From NCBI GenBank assembly GCA_900074885.1, contig FJUW01000006.1, positions 186,001 through 250,000 on the forward strand: DNA of 64,000 nt, written 5' to 3'. The notes under the pieces were generated by a model. That model was not told the DNA's origin, did no database searches, and saw nothing but the letters and a program-made list of their open reading frames with translations. Shown in pieces: positions 1 to 11,578 of the stretch; position 1 is the stretch's first letter, and each line of letters begins with the position of its first letter. Source of the DNA: Rhynchosporium graminicola (Eukaryota; Ascomycota; Leotiomycetes; Helotiales; Ploettnerulaceae). Made by a program: the position numbers and the translations under genes.

Positions 1-262
1 GTTGTTGAATTGATGAGACAGCTGTAGTGGGGTGGTGTGTTTGTTTTTCAACCTGCCCCTCCAACCGATTCGGCGCGATAAGGCTGCGCTGCGCTGGCTT
101 TCTGTCATTCCACTATCCCTTCTCTTCAACTACCAATCACCGCTACCAAATGAACACGCAGCTCACCGTTGCTTCAAAAGTCGATCCAAGAAGACCTGGA
201 CTGCTTCTCGAATCCTGGGTTCCATATAGCAGAGCTACAGAACCAAAACGGCCCTCACCAAG

Positions 263-718
263 ATGACGAGCAATGCCCAAACCGTACCCAAACCAGTCTC
301 GCTCAAGAATCTACCCGACGGTCTCTCCCCCGACTCAATAGACACCCTCCCTGTCCTCAGCCAAATCCTCGCACGTCTCCAAACGCCCTCAAACACATCT
401 ACAGCCTCCACAGCAGGTTCACCGCCGGCAATCTTCCCCTCACAAGCCGTATCCAGCACAGGACCGCTCACTATTAAAGATATACCTCTTGCGACAGATG
501 GCATTAAGCATAAGCTGCAGAAGGCGAAGTCATTGGTTAAGGAGTTGCCAGATATGGAGAGGAGTATTGCGGAACAGGAAGAGGAGATGAGGGAGTTAGA
601 GGAGAGAATTCGGAAACAGAAGGATATTTTGGGAATGTTGAGAGATGTGGGCGTGAATATCAAAAGGGAGAGGGAGCAGAGGGAACGATATGCTGGTGTA
701 GATGTTATGGAGTCTTGA
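263..718 (+). CDS. MED9: Mediator complex subunit 9 (Med9/Cse2-like)
   Basis: Single-exon gene of 151 aa. Med9 sits in the middle module of Mediator and helps relay activator signals to RNA polymerase II in the nucleus. The sequence has the fungal Med9 layout: a low-complexity N-terminus rich in Pro/Ser/Thr (residues 1-70), then a conserved segment with IKHKLQKAKSLVKELPDMER followed by a strongly charged coiled coil (about residues 95-145, EEEMRELEERIRKQ). The start is the first ATG that fits the family length; an upstream in-frame extension is not needed. It converges with the tubulin cofactor C gene, whose 3' end lies 388 bp downstream. Identification rests on my memory of the family motif, so it is good but not certain. 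Confidence 0.75.
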   Translation: MTSNAQTVPKPVSLKNLPDGLSPDSIDTLPVLSQILARLQTPSNTSTASTAGSPPAIFPSQAVSSTGPLTIKDIPLATDGIKHKLQKAKSLVKELPDMERSIAEQEEEMRELEERIRKQKDILGMLRDVGVNIKREREQRERYAGVDVMES

Positions 719-1105
719 TGAGAGCTTTCTGTATGGGGAAGAATATCTCGAAGCAGGCTCAACGACTTCAGAGCCATACTTTGCGCGCAGGAACAGCCCA
801 GGGAACTTTATACCGAGGTACGGGCCGGTCAAAATGGTCCCGAAGAACTGCTGAATCGTGGCCTTATAATGGTAAATGATGAGTCGTCAAATAGGGAGAA
901 AATATTGAAGTGACGAAGTCTACAATCCAGCCGGCAAAGGATTGGTCAGCTAAGCATCTCACAAAATGTTGCTGTTATTCCGTCGGAATTTGAGGCACAA
1001 AGACACAAACACCATTGCTATAGTACATATTGCTATAGTACATATCGCGGCAAGAGTTCAAGGAAATCAAAACATGTCCATGCACCGCATGAAACGCCAT
1101 TCTCG

Positions 1106-2394
1106 TCAGTTTCCTGGAAGCTCAATCTTCTTCAAGATATCCTCAAGCCCAACTCCAGGTCCACCCGGAACAACGTCCGTCCACACGTTTTCGTCGAGCT
1201 TCTTGTCATCTGGCAAAACGCTCCAATTTGGACTGTGCTCTACCTTGAGCCACTTGAAATCATCAACCTGATCCCACTGGTTCTGAATAGGTGCCTGCTG
1301 ACTTGTCATCTGGGACGCTTCGTTAGTCCAGCATTAAGCAGCTTTGGTTTTGACTTACATAGCACTCCGGAATTGGAGAAAACCGAACATTGCTGCAATC
1401 TTCGATGATAGGCCGGCTGGCGCAGTGAAGATAAATATCGACATTCTTGCAATCATGCATCCGGACCTGCCTCGATGCTACAACGATGATGCTATCCTCA
1501 ACTCCAGTGATATGAGCAGCTCCAGCGACATGTCCAGCAATGATCAGAGAGCGCTTGATGTCTTGTATTGCAAGTCCAGCGAATGGTGCGCCATTGGCTG
1601 TTGGGACAGACATATCAACGATACATCTGGTCAAATTGGTGAGAGAACCAGACGCTGTAGCACGGGATGCGGATGATGGCAGAATGATATGAAGATGAGT
1701 ATGACCTGAGATATTAACATTGGTTGCTTGAGAGAAACTCGGCTTTCGGACTGGGCCCGCTGGTGCTCTAATCATTTCCTCATTGTAGTTCTTTGCAAAG
1801 GACGGGAGCTTGCCAAGGGTGTCTCTGGAATTGACTTCACTTGGTGGGGTCTTTAGATATGCTGGTGTGGTAGCAATAGAAGATTCATCGGATGAATGAA
1901 GGCTCCGGTCAAATTCTGGGCTTTTAAGACGCTTCTGTTGGGCAAGCTCGGCTGCATCGTTGAGTGATATGGCAGAGTTATTCTTTGGCTGCTTGAATTG
2001 GAATCTTGGTTTTGGCATGAATTTAGCACGAGCTTCTGACAGCTTTTCTTCGAGAGCTTTGATAGCCTAAAAGCAAGATTAATAAATAACCACATGTCTA
2101 GGGAGCCTGCTATAAATCTACCTGCGAATACACCCGTTGATCGTAAGCTGGCACAAATCTCGAAGCATCAGAGACCTCGGTCGACAGCCTAGTGATCCCA
2201 GAATTCACATGATCGATGGCATCTTGCTTCTCTCCTCCAGCCAAACTGTAATTCCCAAGCTGCGCAAGCTGTTCCTGGAGTTCTGTACATTCAGCTTGGA
2301 AATGGCGATAAAAACGCTGATTGATATTTGACTGGGAACTTGCGGCAGGCTGAACGGGTGCCGTAGCTTCTTCCATCTTTGAATCTAGGACCAT
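1106..2394 (-). CDS. Tubulin-binding cofactor C
   Basis: Three exons, 2394-2122, 2066-1359 and 1309-1106, give a 394 aa protein; both introns (55 and 49 nt) are in phase 0 with GT/AG ends. Cofactor C completes beta-tubulin folding by acting as the GTPase activator in the cofactor C/D/E-tubulin complex in the cytosol. Residues 1-110 are a predicted helical N-terminal domain with SQSNINQRFYRHFQAECTEL. The C-terminal C-CAP/TBCC beta-helix spans about 205-345 and carries QVRMHDC (residues 291-297), the family motif in which the Arg (293) is the GAP arginine finger. The extreme C-terminus (NQWDQVDDFKWLKVEHSPNW) is typical of the family. The middle (110-200) is low complexity. The first ATG is used; a second Met at residue 7 could also serve. 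Confidence 0.9.
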
Positions 2395-3492
2395 TACACA
2401 GATAGTTTCTTAATAAGATGAGATGTTATCCGGGTTTGGTATTGGTATATTTAAGAGTAAAGAACTTGCGAGGCTATCGATTGTTTAGTGTTGTCAGTGG
2501 CTGTGTATAGGTCATAGCACTTGATGCAGAAGTCGTTTAGGATCGACAACGTCAATGAAACTTTTATAATATTCGGCAAGGCTCCGGAAGGGAAAGAGGC
2601 GCCGGACAATTTGGATGTGGTAAATTTTAATGGGCAGGATTCGCCTTCTGGCTGAGTGGAACACCAGCAATTTCCGTGAAGTACTTAAAAAGGCCCGGTA
2701 TGTGAGCTTTCAGGTCAAAATTCACGTTTGTATTCTTGGTGGTGGTGATGGTGATGTTACTGCGGAGGAGACTAGCGTTATTTTGATATGGAAGCGGGGT
2801 ATCTTAGGTAGGTAGAAAGTCCGATCAAAGATTTGTTTAAAGTTTCCAGAATGTAGATACCTTAGAAGTAAGGAGATTCGTATGATCCAAAGCTCTATGA
2901 TATCTTTGTGATAGACCTTGGTTATTCGTTACAAGGATTGTGAGTGACCAAGCTTTGGCTGATTTCAAAAATTTGTATGCTGAAGTTTTGGCTTGTTCGG
3001 AAGCAGACACTTGAGTATTGTAAGACAAGACAACAGCTTACTCACTTACTGGGAATCCTTAAAGTACGAAAATACTATTTTGAATAATCTAGGAGATATG
3101 ACGAGATCCTTTCGACCGTTTGTGTTTGCTAATCAGAACCCAATTTGCATCACTCATCCCTTCCATGAAACTTGAGAATCACGGTCCAAGATGTGTCATA
3201 CTAAGTGGCACTAATACGGGCCTGCAGCGCATGCTTCCAGGACTCGTGGCATCTCTCGCAAGTTGCTGATCTTCCGATACTTGTTGGACTTTTGAAGATT
3301 CAGCACTTGCCCAGCTTTTGTAGCCTTCGCACTTGGCGAATTCCCGCAGACCGTGATAGAGGTAGTTGGAAAAGTCCCGAAATACTCTTGCGACTTTCGG
3401 AGTGAGTGGAAAACAGGTATCTCGTAAAAAAAAAGTCTTGTTCATGTGTACAGTACAATTCAACCCACTGATCTCCCAAACACGAAAAGCCC
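2395..3492. other. Intergenic, no gene seen
   Basis: This 1.1 kb lies upstream of the cofactor C gene and downstream of the NUO-21.3 gene. All reading frames are short and broken, and I see no RNA gene or repeat in it. It must hold the cofactor C promoter. Confidence 0.6.
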
Positions 3493-4227
3493 TTATGACT
3501 TTGCTGGCACCTCGATTCCATACTTCTCCTTGATTCTCTCTCTCCTCCTCTCATCGTATCCTGGTCCATAGATGCCTTTCAAGCAGGTTAGTGATGTAAA
3601 ATTTCTCCAAAATAAGGTAACGTACCTCGTCCCTCTCCAATTTCACTGATTGTCTGATCAATTGGTCGTCTGCGGTTCTTCCTCAAAGCTTGCTTTCGCT
3701 CAAACTCATCAATCTCTGGATCTTTCCTGTATCCGGTCAGAGCGCCACCTGTGTAATCGTACGCGCCCATAACCACGGCTGTCAAGGCACCAAATCCTAG
3801 AACGGCTGGAGTAGTCCCAACTAGCACATCAATCAGCATCCCGTTATACATGGCACTTTGCTCAATGTTACGCACATCTCAGACCTAGTACTGATCCAGC
3901 CAAAAATCCTCCTAATGCTGTGTTTAAGCTATCGTCCTTCTCTCGCAGGTTGGCGGATGCAAATCTTGTGAACTCGTAGGTTCCTCCCATTGCAGCTGTA
4001 GCATTATCAGTTAAGGCCAATCGGAGCCAATTTTTCGATAGAGGCATACCAAACACGGCAATTGTGCCTCCTGTCTTAGTGAACACTCCCCATGGGCTGA
4101 CGTTCCTCTTGCTCAAGGTATTTTGGATCGCGGAAATCATTCCTCCAGCCGCGCCCATAATCAACGTGCCATTGATGGCCACCTTGACGGCATCTTTGGG
4201 GTGATATTGCTCATCTGCCGGTGCCAT
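3493..4227 (-). CDS. nuo-21.3b: NADH:ubiquinone oxidoreductase 21.3 kDa subunit (NDUFA11/B14.7 type)
   Basis: Exons 4227-3876, 3820-3626 and 3575-3493 give 209 aa (introns 55 and 50 nt). This is an accessory membrane-arm subunit of respiratory complex I, of the Tim17/22/23-like fold, in the inner mitochondrial membrane. The family pattern is visible: a MAPADEQYHPKDAVK start, Gly-rich helices (TLIMGAAGGMISAIQNTL; ALGGFLAGSVLGLRF), GAYDYTGG, and the basic tail RKNRRRPIDQTISEIGEGRG ending in IKEKYGIEVPAKS. The first intron splits a Phe codon and restores GLRF-GTTPAVLG, the expected family sequence. There is no cleavable presequence, as expected for this family. It is one of three complex I genes in the window. 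Confidence 0.9.
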
Positions 4228-6423
4228 TTTGAGTGCTCAGTCCAGTACAGCGGATGGTTGGTCGTTAGGATCAGCTGCTAGTTGTTGATTTTGATGTTGT
4301 GAGCTTGGGTCGCTGCTACAATAGTGACTCAAGGCTGCTCTAAACCCCTTTAGGTAGTATTTCTTATTGGTATGATCAACCAAGGCCTCAAATAGCCACC
4401 TACGTTTCCGCGAATGGTATTCACAAGTAAGAGTTTTTAAGTTAATGTATAATTCAGCGATTTATGTGATCGTGAGGGACAGAAATATTATATTAATATG
4501 TTTGTTGCAGTCAATTTCGAGTTCCATACAGAACTAGCAGCACGAAGTTCATCGTGCGTCTCGAAATTTGGGAGATAGCACCAGAATGATATTTTATAAT
4601 CGACTCACCCTACGAGTATCGGGGATCAATGAAAGGTATCTCATCCCTAGAGAAACAGCCTAGCTAGCTTTACCGATGATATGAGCGCCACTGGTAGGCT
4701 TCAGACGTGAGTTTCTGATTAATCATAGACCAGGTTCACTACAAAGTGCAGGATAGAAGCTTGTAATCAGAAAATATTGCACCCAGCTACGTAGATGCAT
4801 TGAACGCCTCCAGACCTCATAGGCATGACATATGTTTCAGCTTGCTCACATTTTCATGATTTACAGGTTGAGGGGCCCGCTGGCCATCTACACACTAAAA
4901 ATACTGTAGCCGCCTTTCCGGTACGCCGAGGTATAAGACCACTCAATCTAGGTGGTTTTAAAGCTTGTAGAATCATCAAATAACTCCTTAGGCTGATAGT
5001 ATAAAGTCACATGGAGCATTAGCTGCCAGTGCCGGTCGTTAGTGTGCCCGGTACCAGTGGAATGAGTCCTCTTTCAATACTTAACACTTATCTTATCCTA
5101 GTCATTTCAGCACTGATTCAAATCCATTTACCTCGCTCAGCTCTACATATATTTTCGCCCTTCAATCACCTACGCACAACCTCTACGTCTCTTTGTCTTA
5201 GATATATCTTCTGTAGTCTCCTTAGCGGGCAAGCACTCCTCGCCCAACTCACACGGAACTCATCAGTATCTACTTCACATTAATTCAACAACACGTATGT
5301 CTGCTACACTATTCATTTCTTGTATTTTATGCCACTTTGGACGATATTTATGCTGAAAGTCTCAATGGCCCATATCATCTGCCTGAAAAGTCTACACAAC
5401 AAGATGGCAACTCCTGTACAAAATCTTACTGCTTCTGCGATCAAGACTATCACGGAACACACTTGAGCAGAGCATTATGTTACATGGCGAGTTGGGCATG
5501 AAAAATTGCCAATTGGGCCTTACGCTGCATGATATCGATTGCTACTGGTGGGACTTTGGTCGGGTTGTACTATCCGCGATGGCTCCTCCGACTAACGGCC
5601 TGTCAACAATGGGAACTTGGAAATTTCAGTCCAGCAGAGGTCGAAGGTGCTACTTTGGACTTCACGCCGGAGTGGATATCATGATGTGTACTTCAAGCAA
5701 CGGAAATGTTCACTCTTTGTAGAAGGTGGTTTCATAGTATCCTAGGAAGAAACCCTCCGAGTTCGCTGACATCAATTCTGTAGCCCGAATTTGCAAAGCC
5801 AATGTCACATACCCGATTGGAGACTTTAATAGAAATTTCAGACGATGTCAACGATCCAGTAGGCGACATTCAAGAACGATGTCATCTAATGTCCCCTGTC
5901 TCAGTGGCGACAGTAGTAAGCTTTGACACTTAATATTTTGAGTTGGAAGGGTCACATTCAAGAAAACGAAAAGCGGAAGTCAATCCTCGTGCGTAGCCTT
6001 CTAAAAGAATTTGTAGCTAATGTCGCATGTCTAATCGACGAAAGTAATACGAGAAAAGTAATGTCATATGTTTGGTAAGTAATTTTCAGGAAGGCTGTTT
6101 TTGATAGGCAGCACGCCCAATGTCAGAGGATTGCTAGCGAGCCCTGAAGATCAGAGGTTGGCATCACCCTTATCACGTGAAATAATTCAGCCTGGCGCGT
6201 CGGCGTGACGGATAAGCTAACTACATTCAGACGATCTGAAGATGGAGCAGGTACCTATATACCTAACGTATTCATTCACCTTCAAAAGTCTGGGGAGCTT
6301 GGTAGCCTTGACCTAGCGGCTGAGCTCCCGCATGCACCTCGATCGACGAGGCTCAGCTCTATTGAAACAAAACAACAAATCATCAAAGTCTTAACCACAA
6401 TTTGTGACTTTGAACAACTGAGC
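4228..6423. other. Intergenic 2.2 kb, possible decayed small gene inside
   Basis: No gene can be supported here. A pyrimidine-rich, leader-like stretch at about 5095-5290 is followed by a GTATGT donor-like site at 5295 and by frames with few stops up to about 5760. One frame carries a short Cys-rich stretch and then, after a single TGA, a 58-codon open frame from the ATG at 5531 or nearby. This could be a relic or chance. The stretch next to 6205-6423 is open in frame with the deubiquitinase start, which is discussed there. Confidence 0.4.
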
Positions 6424-9400
6424 ATGATGGACAACTTGCCTTTAGGTCCAGGTACGTATTTCCTTCAATGATATGAAAGCCTATGCGCAATACAATAGCT
6501 GATATTTGTGGGACTTGAAGGCAAAACAGCTCCACGGCTTATACTTGATCTCCTGGACTACGACCCGAAGAAGAGCTTTGGTAAGAACTTGCTGGCAGAC
6601 CCGGCACCGCAATATAAGAAAGGTCTCTGGGATGCCAGACACCCTCAAGCATGTCGGCATTCTCTGATGAGGAAGGAGTCAACGCGAGCCCCGGCATCGA
6701 ACGATGAACAACCAGGCGCAGATTCAACATACGAAGTCGCAGCATACTGCAACAAATGCCGGCATCATTTTAAGATATCTGTGGACTATACACAACATAA
6801 AGCCTTCCAAAAATCCTGCAGGCAGTCGGACAACGAAAACCTCCTGCACCACTTCCGTCGAAAAGTGTCTACCACTGGGAAAGACTACCGAACCCAATAT
6901 GGTGCGAACATGTATGACCACCTAGTGGAGTGCCATGATTTCGGGTGTACTGGAACAAGCTGCCCGGCATCTCTCTCCATCAAGATTTCAGCACCGCGAC
7001 TTGGCAAATCATTTGTGGACATGTTGACCGACAAAACAAGGCTCGATATACGAGGGCGCAAAGAGATCGCCAAGGATCCCTCAAGGTATCAAGGCGTTGA
7101 GCCGGCGAGTCCTGCGACGGCTCTATTATACTTACGGTCATATCTCACCGACGCCAAGTCTGCCAAAGGCACGAAGCCCAGGAACATTGCAAAGCGCAAT
7201 AAGAAATTTGTCATAGCGTTTGGGGACGATTGCAATGACCTATTTGAGGCTCTTGGGTTTGCAATGATCGAAGAACCAGCAGAGTTACCTGATGTAAGTT
7301 CGGATGAATCCGTACGGAGAGCTAAACTGACAAGCGGTAATACAGGAGGGCATGAATGGGTTTTGGAAATTACCCATCGTGACCGACGAGAATCAAGGTT
7401 ACATCAACGATGTTATCTTTGAGATAGACGTGTTATATCAAAACCTGCCGCAGACAGAACAGAACCACCCTGGATTTGAAAAGGTCTATATTCGGCCGGT
7501 CCCTGCCTTGAAGGATATTGAAAGAAGTCTTGGCTGTTTTGATTATCCCATGATATCCAGGACTATTGATATAGACTCCCAGGAGCACCCTTACTACAAG
7601 AGTCTTGGAGCCGTAGAGACTTTTACCGATGATTACCTGAGCTGGGCGTATGATCGACAATGCTCAAGCGATCCAGCAAATAAGCCCTACTACTTCGACT
7701 GCTTAGAAGATCTTGCAAATGGTCGTAAAAGCTCTGATCTTCAGATGAAGGTAACAATTGCAGTCTCTCTGGGCGAGTATGGATTGAAGCAGTTGGAAGA
7801 CTCTTTCAAATTCTTTGGCCTGGATGCAGACACAAAGGAGGGCGATGATCATATCATGGGCCTTTTCAAATCCCGCGTGGCATCTGCGCCACGACAGAAG
7901 GAAGAAGCCAAAGCCTGCCTCATGATCATCGCCAAGCACCGAAGCAGCGAGGCTATTGAGGCACTCGCAAAGGATGACACGATGTCCTTCGAAGAAGCTC
8001 TGGAGTTCTTGAACGTTGCGTCGAATACCGCTTCCGATAGCGTCGAAGCGGCTGCAATTGCAATGGTAAGGCTATGTCACCACTCCAGGTCTCAGATCAG
8101 GGCTAATGGGTTCGGCAGGCGCTAGACGGGGACAGAGCCAGAGTTGCACGAGCTTTACAGGTTATTGCCAACCACCGCCCCGAAGATTTCGACATTCAGC
8201 GCGCGGCAGCACAAATGGAGCTTGGCAATGGTGCATCTTATTTGACCGTCAGTGATGCGTATACTCGACTGCAGATCGCGGGCACCGGACCCAATCTCCC
8301 TGACGAGACAGTGCTTACCTACTACCAAAGTCTTTCAAGTGGAGCGCCATCTGGGTCAAAGGACAGCTTTGCAGAGGCACTACGTACCATTGCTTTGGAG
8401 CGAAAGAGTCTTTACCTGCTGCGAAAACTTCATAATCCTGATGCTGTGGTGCACGCCAGCACAGCTGATCCAGTCGGCCTCGATAATATTGGAAATACCT
8501 GCTATCTCAACAGCTTGCTCCAATACTACTACACCATCAAACCCGTACGGGAACTGGTAATTGACTTTCCAAATCATCGAATGGAATTAAATGAGCAGAA
8601 TCTGAAGGTCAAGCGTGTCGGTGGACGCATAGTGGACAAATCTGAGATCATCAAGGCGCAGAAATGTAAATGAAACCTTCTGTTACTTAAGCATCATGCT
8701 AATTAATTAGTCGTCGAGGAACTTGGCGGTCTCTTCGAAAATCTGAAAACAGCTTCGACGCGCTCGGTCAAACCTACAAAGCAATTAGCCGAACTAACGT
8801 TATTCAGCTCGGAGAAGCAGGGAGAGTTTCTTGAGCGGCGCAAATCAATCAGCACACCTTCTGGCCCTGCAAACATTGACGCAATAATGGGCGCCCCTGT
8901 CCTTGGACCTCAGCTTCCTCCACCGCCTCTGGCTCCTCCATCTTCGAGAAAGACCATCGAGGATGATATAGAGATGATTGACGATTTGACGGACCGTGTA
9001 GAGGCTCGTGATGATAGCAGCGAGGCTACACTTGTTGACATGGACCAAGCTCCAACCGGTGGTGACAAGGACTCGATAGCAGCATCAAAGGTCGATGCCA
9101 ATGATGTAGTTCCAGACGCCGTCATGGTCAATGGGGAGTATGATGCCGATGGGGTTTCAAAACCTTTATCGCCTCCTGAGAAGCCGCCTCCGGTACCACC
9201 AAGAAACAAATCTGGCTTGGTGATTTCCACGACTGAACATAGAAAGAAAGACCTTGCTGCCGATGACGATTTTTGGACATTTGGGACGCAGCAAGACGTG
9301 ACTGAAGTCATCGGAAATGTGACCTACCGACTGCAATGTGCCATCAAGCCAACCAGCATTGAGGAAGAGTCTGGGGAGCAGGTCGATATCATCAGAGACA

Positions 9401-10491
9401 CTTTCTTTGGCGCAAACACCACATATACCGAGAAGGAGCACTCCACTGATACAAAGGTAGAAGCTTGGCCTACCATCATTTGTTTTCCTGGAAAGGACGG
9501 CGAGGTCCGGGATCTTTACGGAGCGATTGATATTATCTACGATGCGCAGCCTGTGGAGGTGGAGGGCAAAAGATGTCCACAATATTTCTCGATTAGCAAA
9601 CTCCCTCAAATTCTTCAAATCCAGATTCAACGCACAGACTTTGATCCCGTCCGCCAAAGCTCGATTAAAAATCGTTCACCGGTTGCTTTCCCCGAGACAC
9701 TTTACCTGGACAGATATGTAGCTAGTGAGGATCCCGATTCTGCGGTCATGCGACGCCGCCGTGAGACATGGAAGTGGAAATCACAGCTGCGATTACTAGA
9801 AGCTAGACAGAAGGTCCTGGAGAATAGCAAAGAAGAGATCAATGTCCCAGATGCTCTTCTCGCTGTCAAAGACTACTTTACCGCCCTGCAAGAAGAAGAA
9901 ATCGAGGGTATTGAGATTCCGTCTGATCTTCCAGAAGCTCTTGAAGAGCGTATTTCTCAAGTATCTTCCGAGCTCGACCGGACCAGCAAGCGAATCGATG
10001 AAATCAAGAAGAGCCTCAAAGAACAATTCACTGATATGCGTGATTATGGATATAAGTTACATTCTGTCTTCATCCACCGTGGTGAAGCTGGTGGTGGACA
10101 TTATTGGGTCTACATCTACGATTTTGAGCATGACATCTGGCGTGAATATAACGACGAACATGTTTCGGAAGTCAAAGATCGTCGGAGGATATTCGATCAA
10201 ACGGGCACAGCTGATGGGACGCCCTATTATCTTGTGTATGTCCAGGCTCACAGGTTGAAGGAGCTGGTGGATGTGGTGTGTAGAGAAGTCCAAGATATCC
10301 CCGTTGAGTTGGGAAATTGGAGTGGACAGATGGATGGTGTTGTGAACCAGAACGGCAATGAGAACGACACTGAGATCGAGGATGAGGATGTTGATCTTCG
10401 TCACGTCGAGTATGCCAATCCGCGACCGATACGACCTAAGCCAGTATCTTCTGAACACCAACCGGTAGATGGCCATGGAAATCCTTGGTAA
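6424..10491 (+). CDS. UBP2: Ubiquitin carboxyl-terminal hydrolase, Ubp2 type
   Basis: Five exons, 6424-6451, 6521-7293, 7346-8065, 8119-8665 and 8711-10491, give 1282 aa. Ubp2 is a K63-selective deubiquitinase that works with the HECT ligase Rsp5. The first exon is only 28 nt; splicing it to 6521 yields GPGKTAPRLILDLL, the expected N-terminal family motif, which fixes the acceptor. A Cys-rich N-terminal region (CNKCRHHF; HECHDFGC-like) may bind zinc. The Cys box (VGLDNIGNTCYLNSLLQYYY) puts the nucleophile near Cys635, and the His box (GEAGGGHYWVYIYD) puts the general base near His1153. A coiled coil lies between them at about 1040-1130, and the linker at 745-860 is acidic and Pro-rich. An in-frame ATG at 6205 could add 73 residues, but they resemble nothing I know, so I use the later start. 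Confidence 0.9.
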
Positions 10492-11578
10492 AGCTCGGTG
10501 TCGCGTAGAAGCAAGTTGTGTTGTATGAAAAACTGGCAAAGAGGGAATGGAGCAAGCCAGGGAGTGTATTTCCATGTGCGCGATATTACGAAATGGAGTA
10601 GAGGCATGCTAACGCATGAACAACATGAATGAACGAGAAAGCCAGGAGAGTTTGGAGAGCATGAACGAAGTGAACCCAGCGATGATATACCCTGCCCAGT
10701 TTGGCGAAGTATGTATGTATGTATGTATGTATGTATGTATGGTTTGGTGATGAATTCTAGTCTGGGTGGAGAGCATGAGAGCATAAGAGCATGTACATAT
10801 GTGGTGGGAGCGAGCGAGCATGCGACTTTCACGGTCGCTTTGGCAGCGACTTTTTTCCTCTGGCATAAATTAGCAAGCGACTGTCTACTTCGTGCGTTAT
10901 GGGGGTTGGGTTTGAGGTTTGGGTTTGGGTGCTGGGAAGACAGACAATAAAGTACATAGAGGAAGGAAAGATAGGCTTCTTGTACCTGGCTTTTTTTTTT
11001 TTCAAAATGGAAACATTGAACACGATTTCGAAAAACGAACCTTTGATACTGCGACTCCGAGCCCCCCGTGTTCAACGACGTTACGACGTCACAAAAAGAC
11101 TTTGAAGTAACACAATGTATGGGATAACTAACGTGTGTGTTGGACAATGTTCCATGTCGCGTAAAGGAAATATTTTTGGGTTCAGGGAAGAGAGTGGTAC
11201 GAAGTGTTCGGAGTTTATGAGACTATATTACATTGGTGATTGTGATTACTTTGGTCTCTTCCCCAGATATGAATTGAGCAGTATTCTATCTGCTGGAAGG
11301 TGTCAAGGACTCGTTAGATTCTTTACAGGGTTTAGTTAGCTCTTCTCTTGTAATGGAAAGTTCGCGTCTGGAAGCACTCAATTAAATGGATCATCGTAGC
11401 TGAGAAAGTCTCGTTACTTGTGCTGAAGTATCGACTGATTGTCCTGTTCACACAGCAATATCTTCATTTGACCTTGGTCCACGCCTGCCATAAAATCCAA
11501 GATATAGGTGTGTCTAGATAAGATGAGTGGTATAGTGTATCCCAATATGTTCGTCTTTGTCGTTGATTTCTTCTTCAT
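10492..11578. other. Convergent 3' region with a GTAT repeat
   Basis: The 3' flanks of the deubiquitinase and of RPAP1 meet here. It contains a (GTAT)n run at about 10709-10741, an AATAAA at 10946-10951 that could be a polyadenylation signal for the + strand gene, and a T homopolymer near 10991. No gene is supported; the long minus-strand frame here is driven by simple repeat. Confidence 0.6.
10709..10741. repeat. (GTAT)n microsatellite
   Basis: About eight tandem copies of the tetranucleotide, directly visible, 220 bp past the stop codon of the deubiquitinase gene. Confidence 0.95.

Noticed and set aside
10401..11147. 248-codon minus-strand frame past the deubiquitinase
   Set aside because: Contains the GTAT repeat (His-Thr-Tyr-Ile pattern) and overlaps the end of the real gene; no family features.
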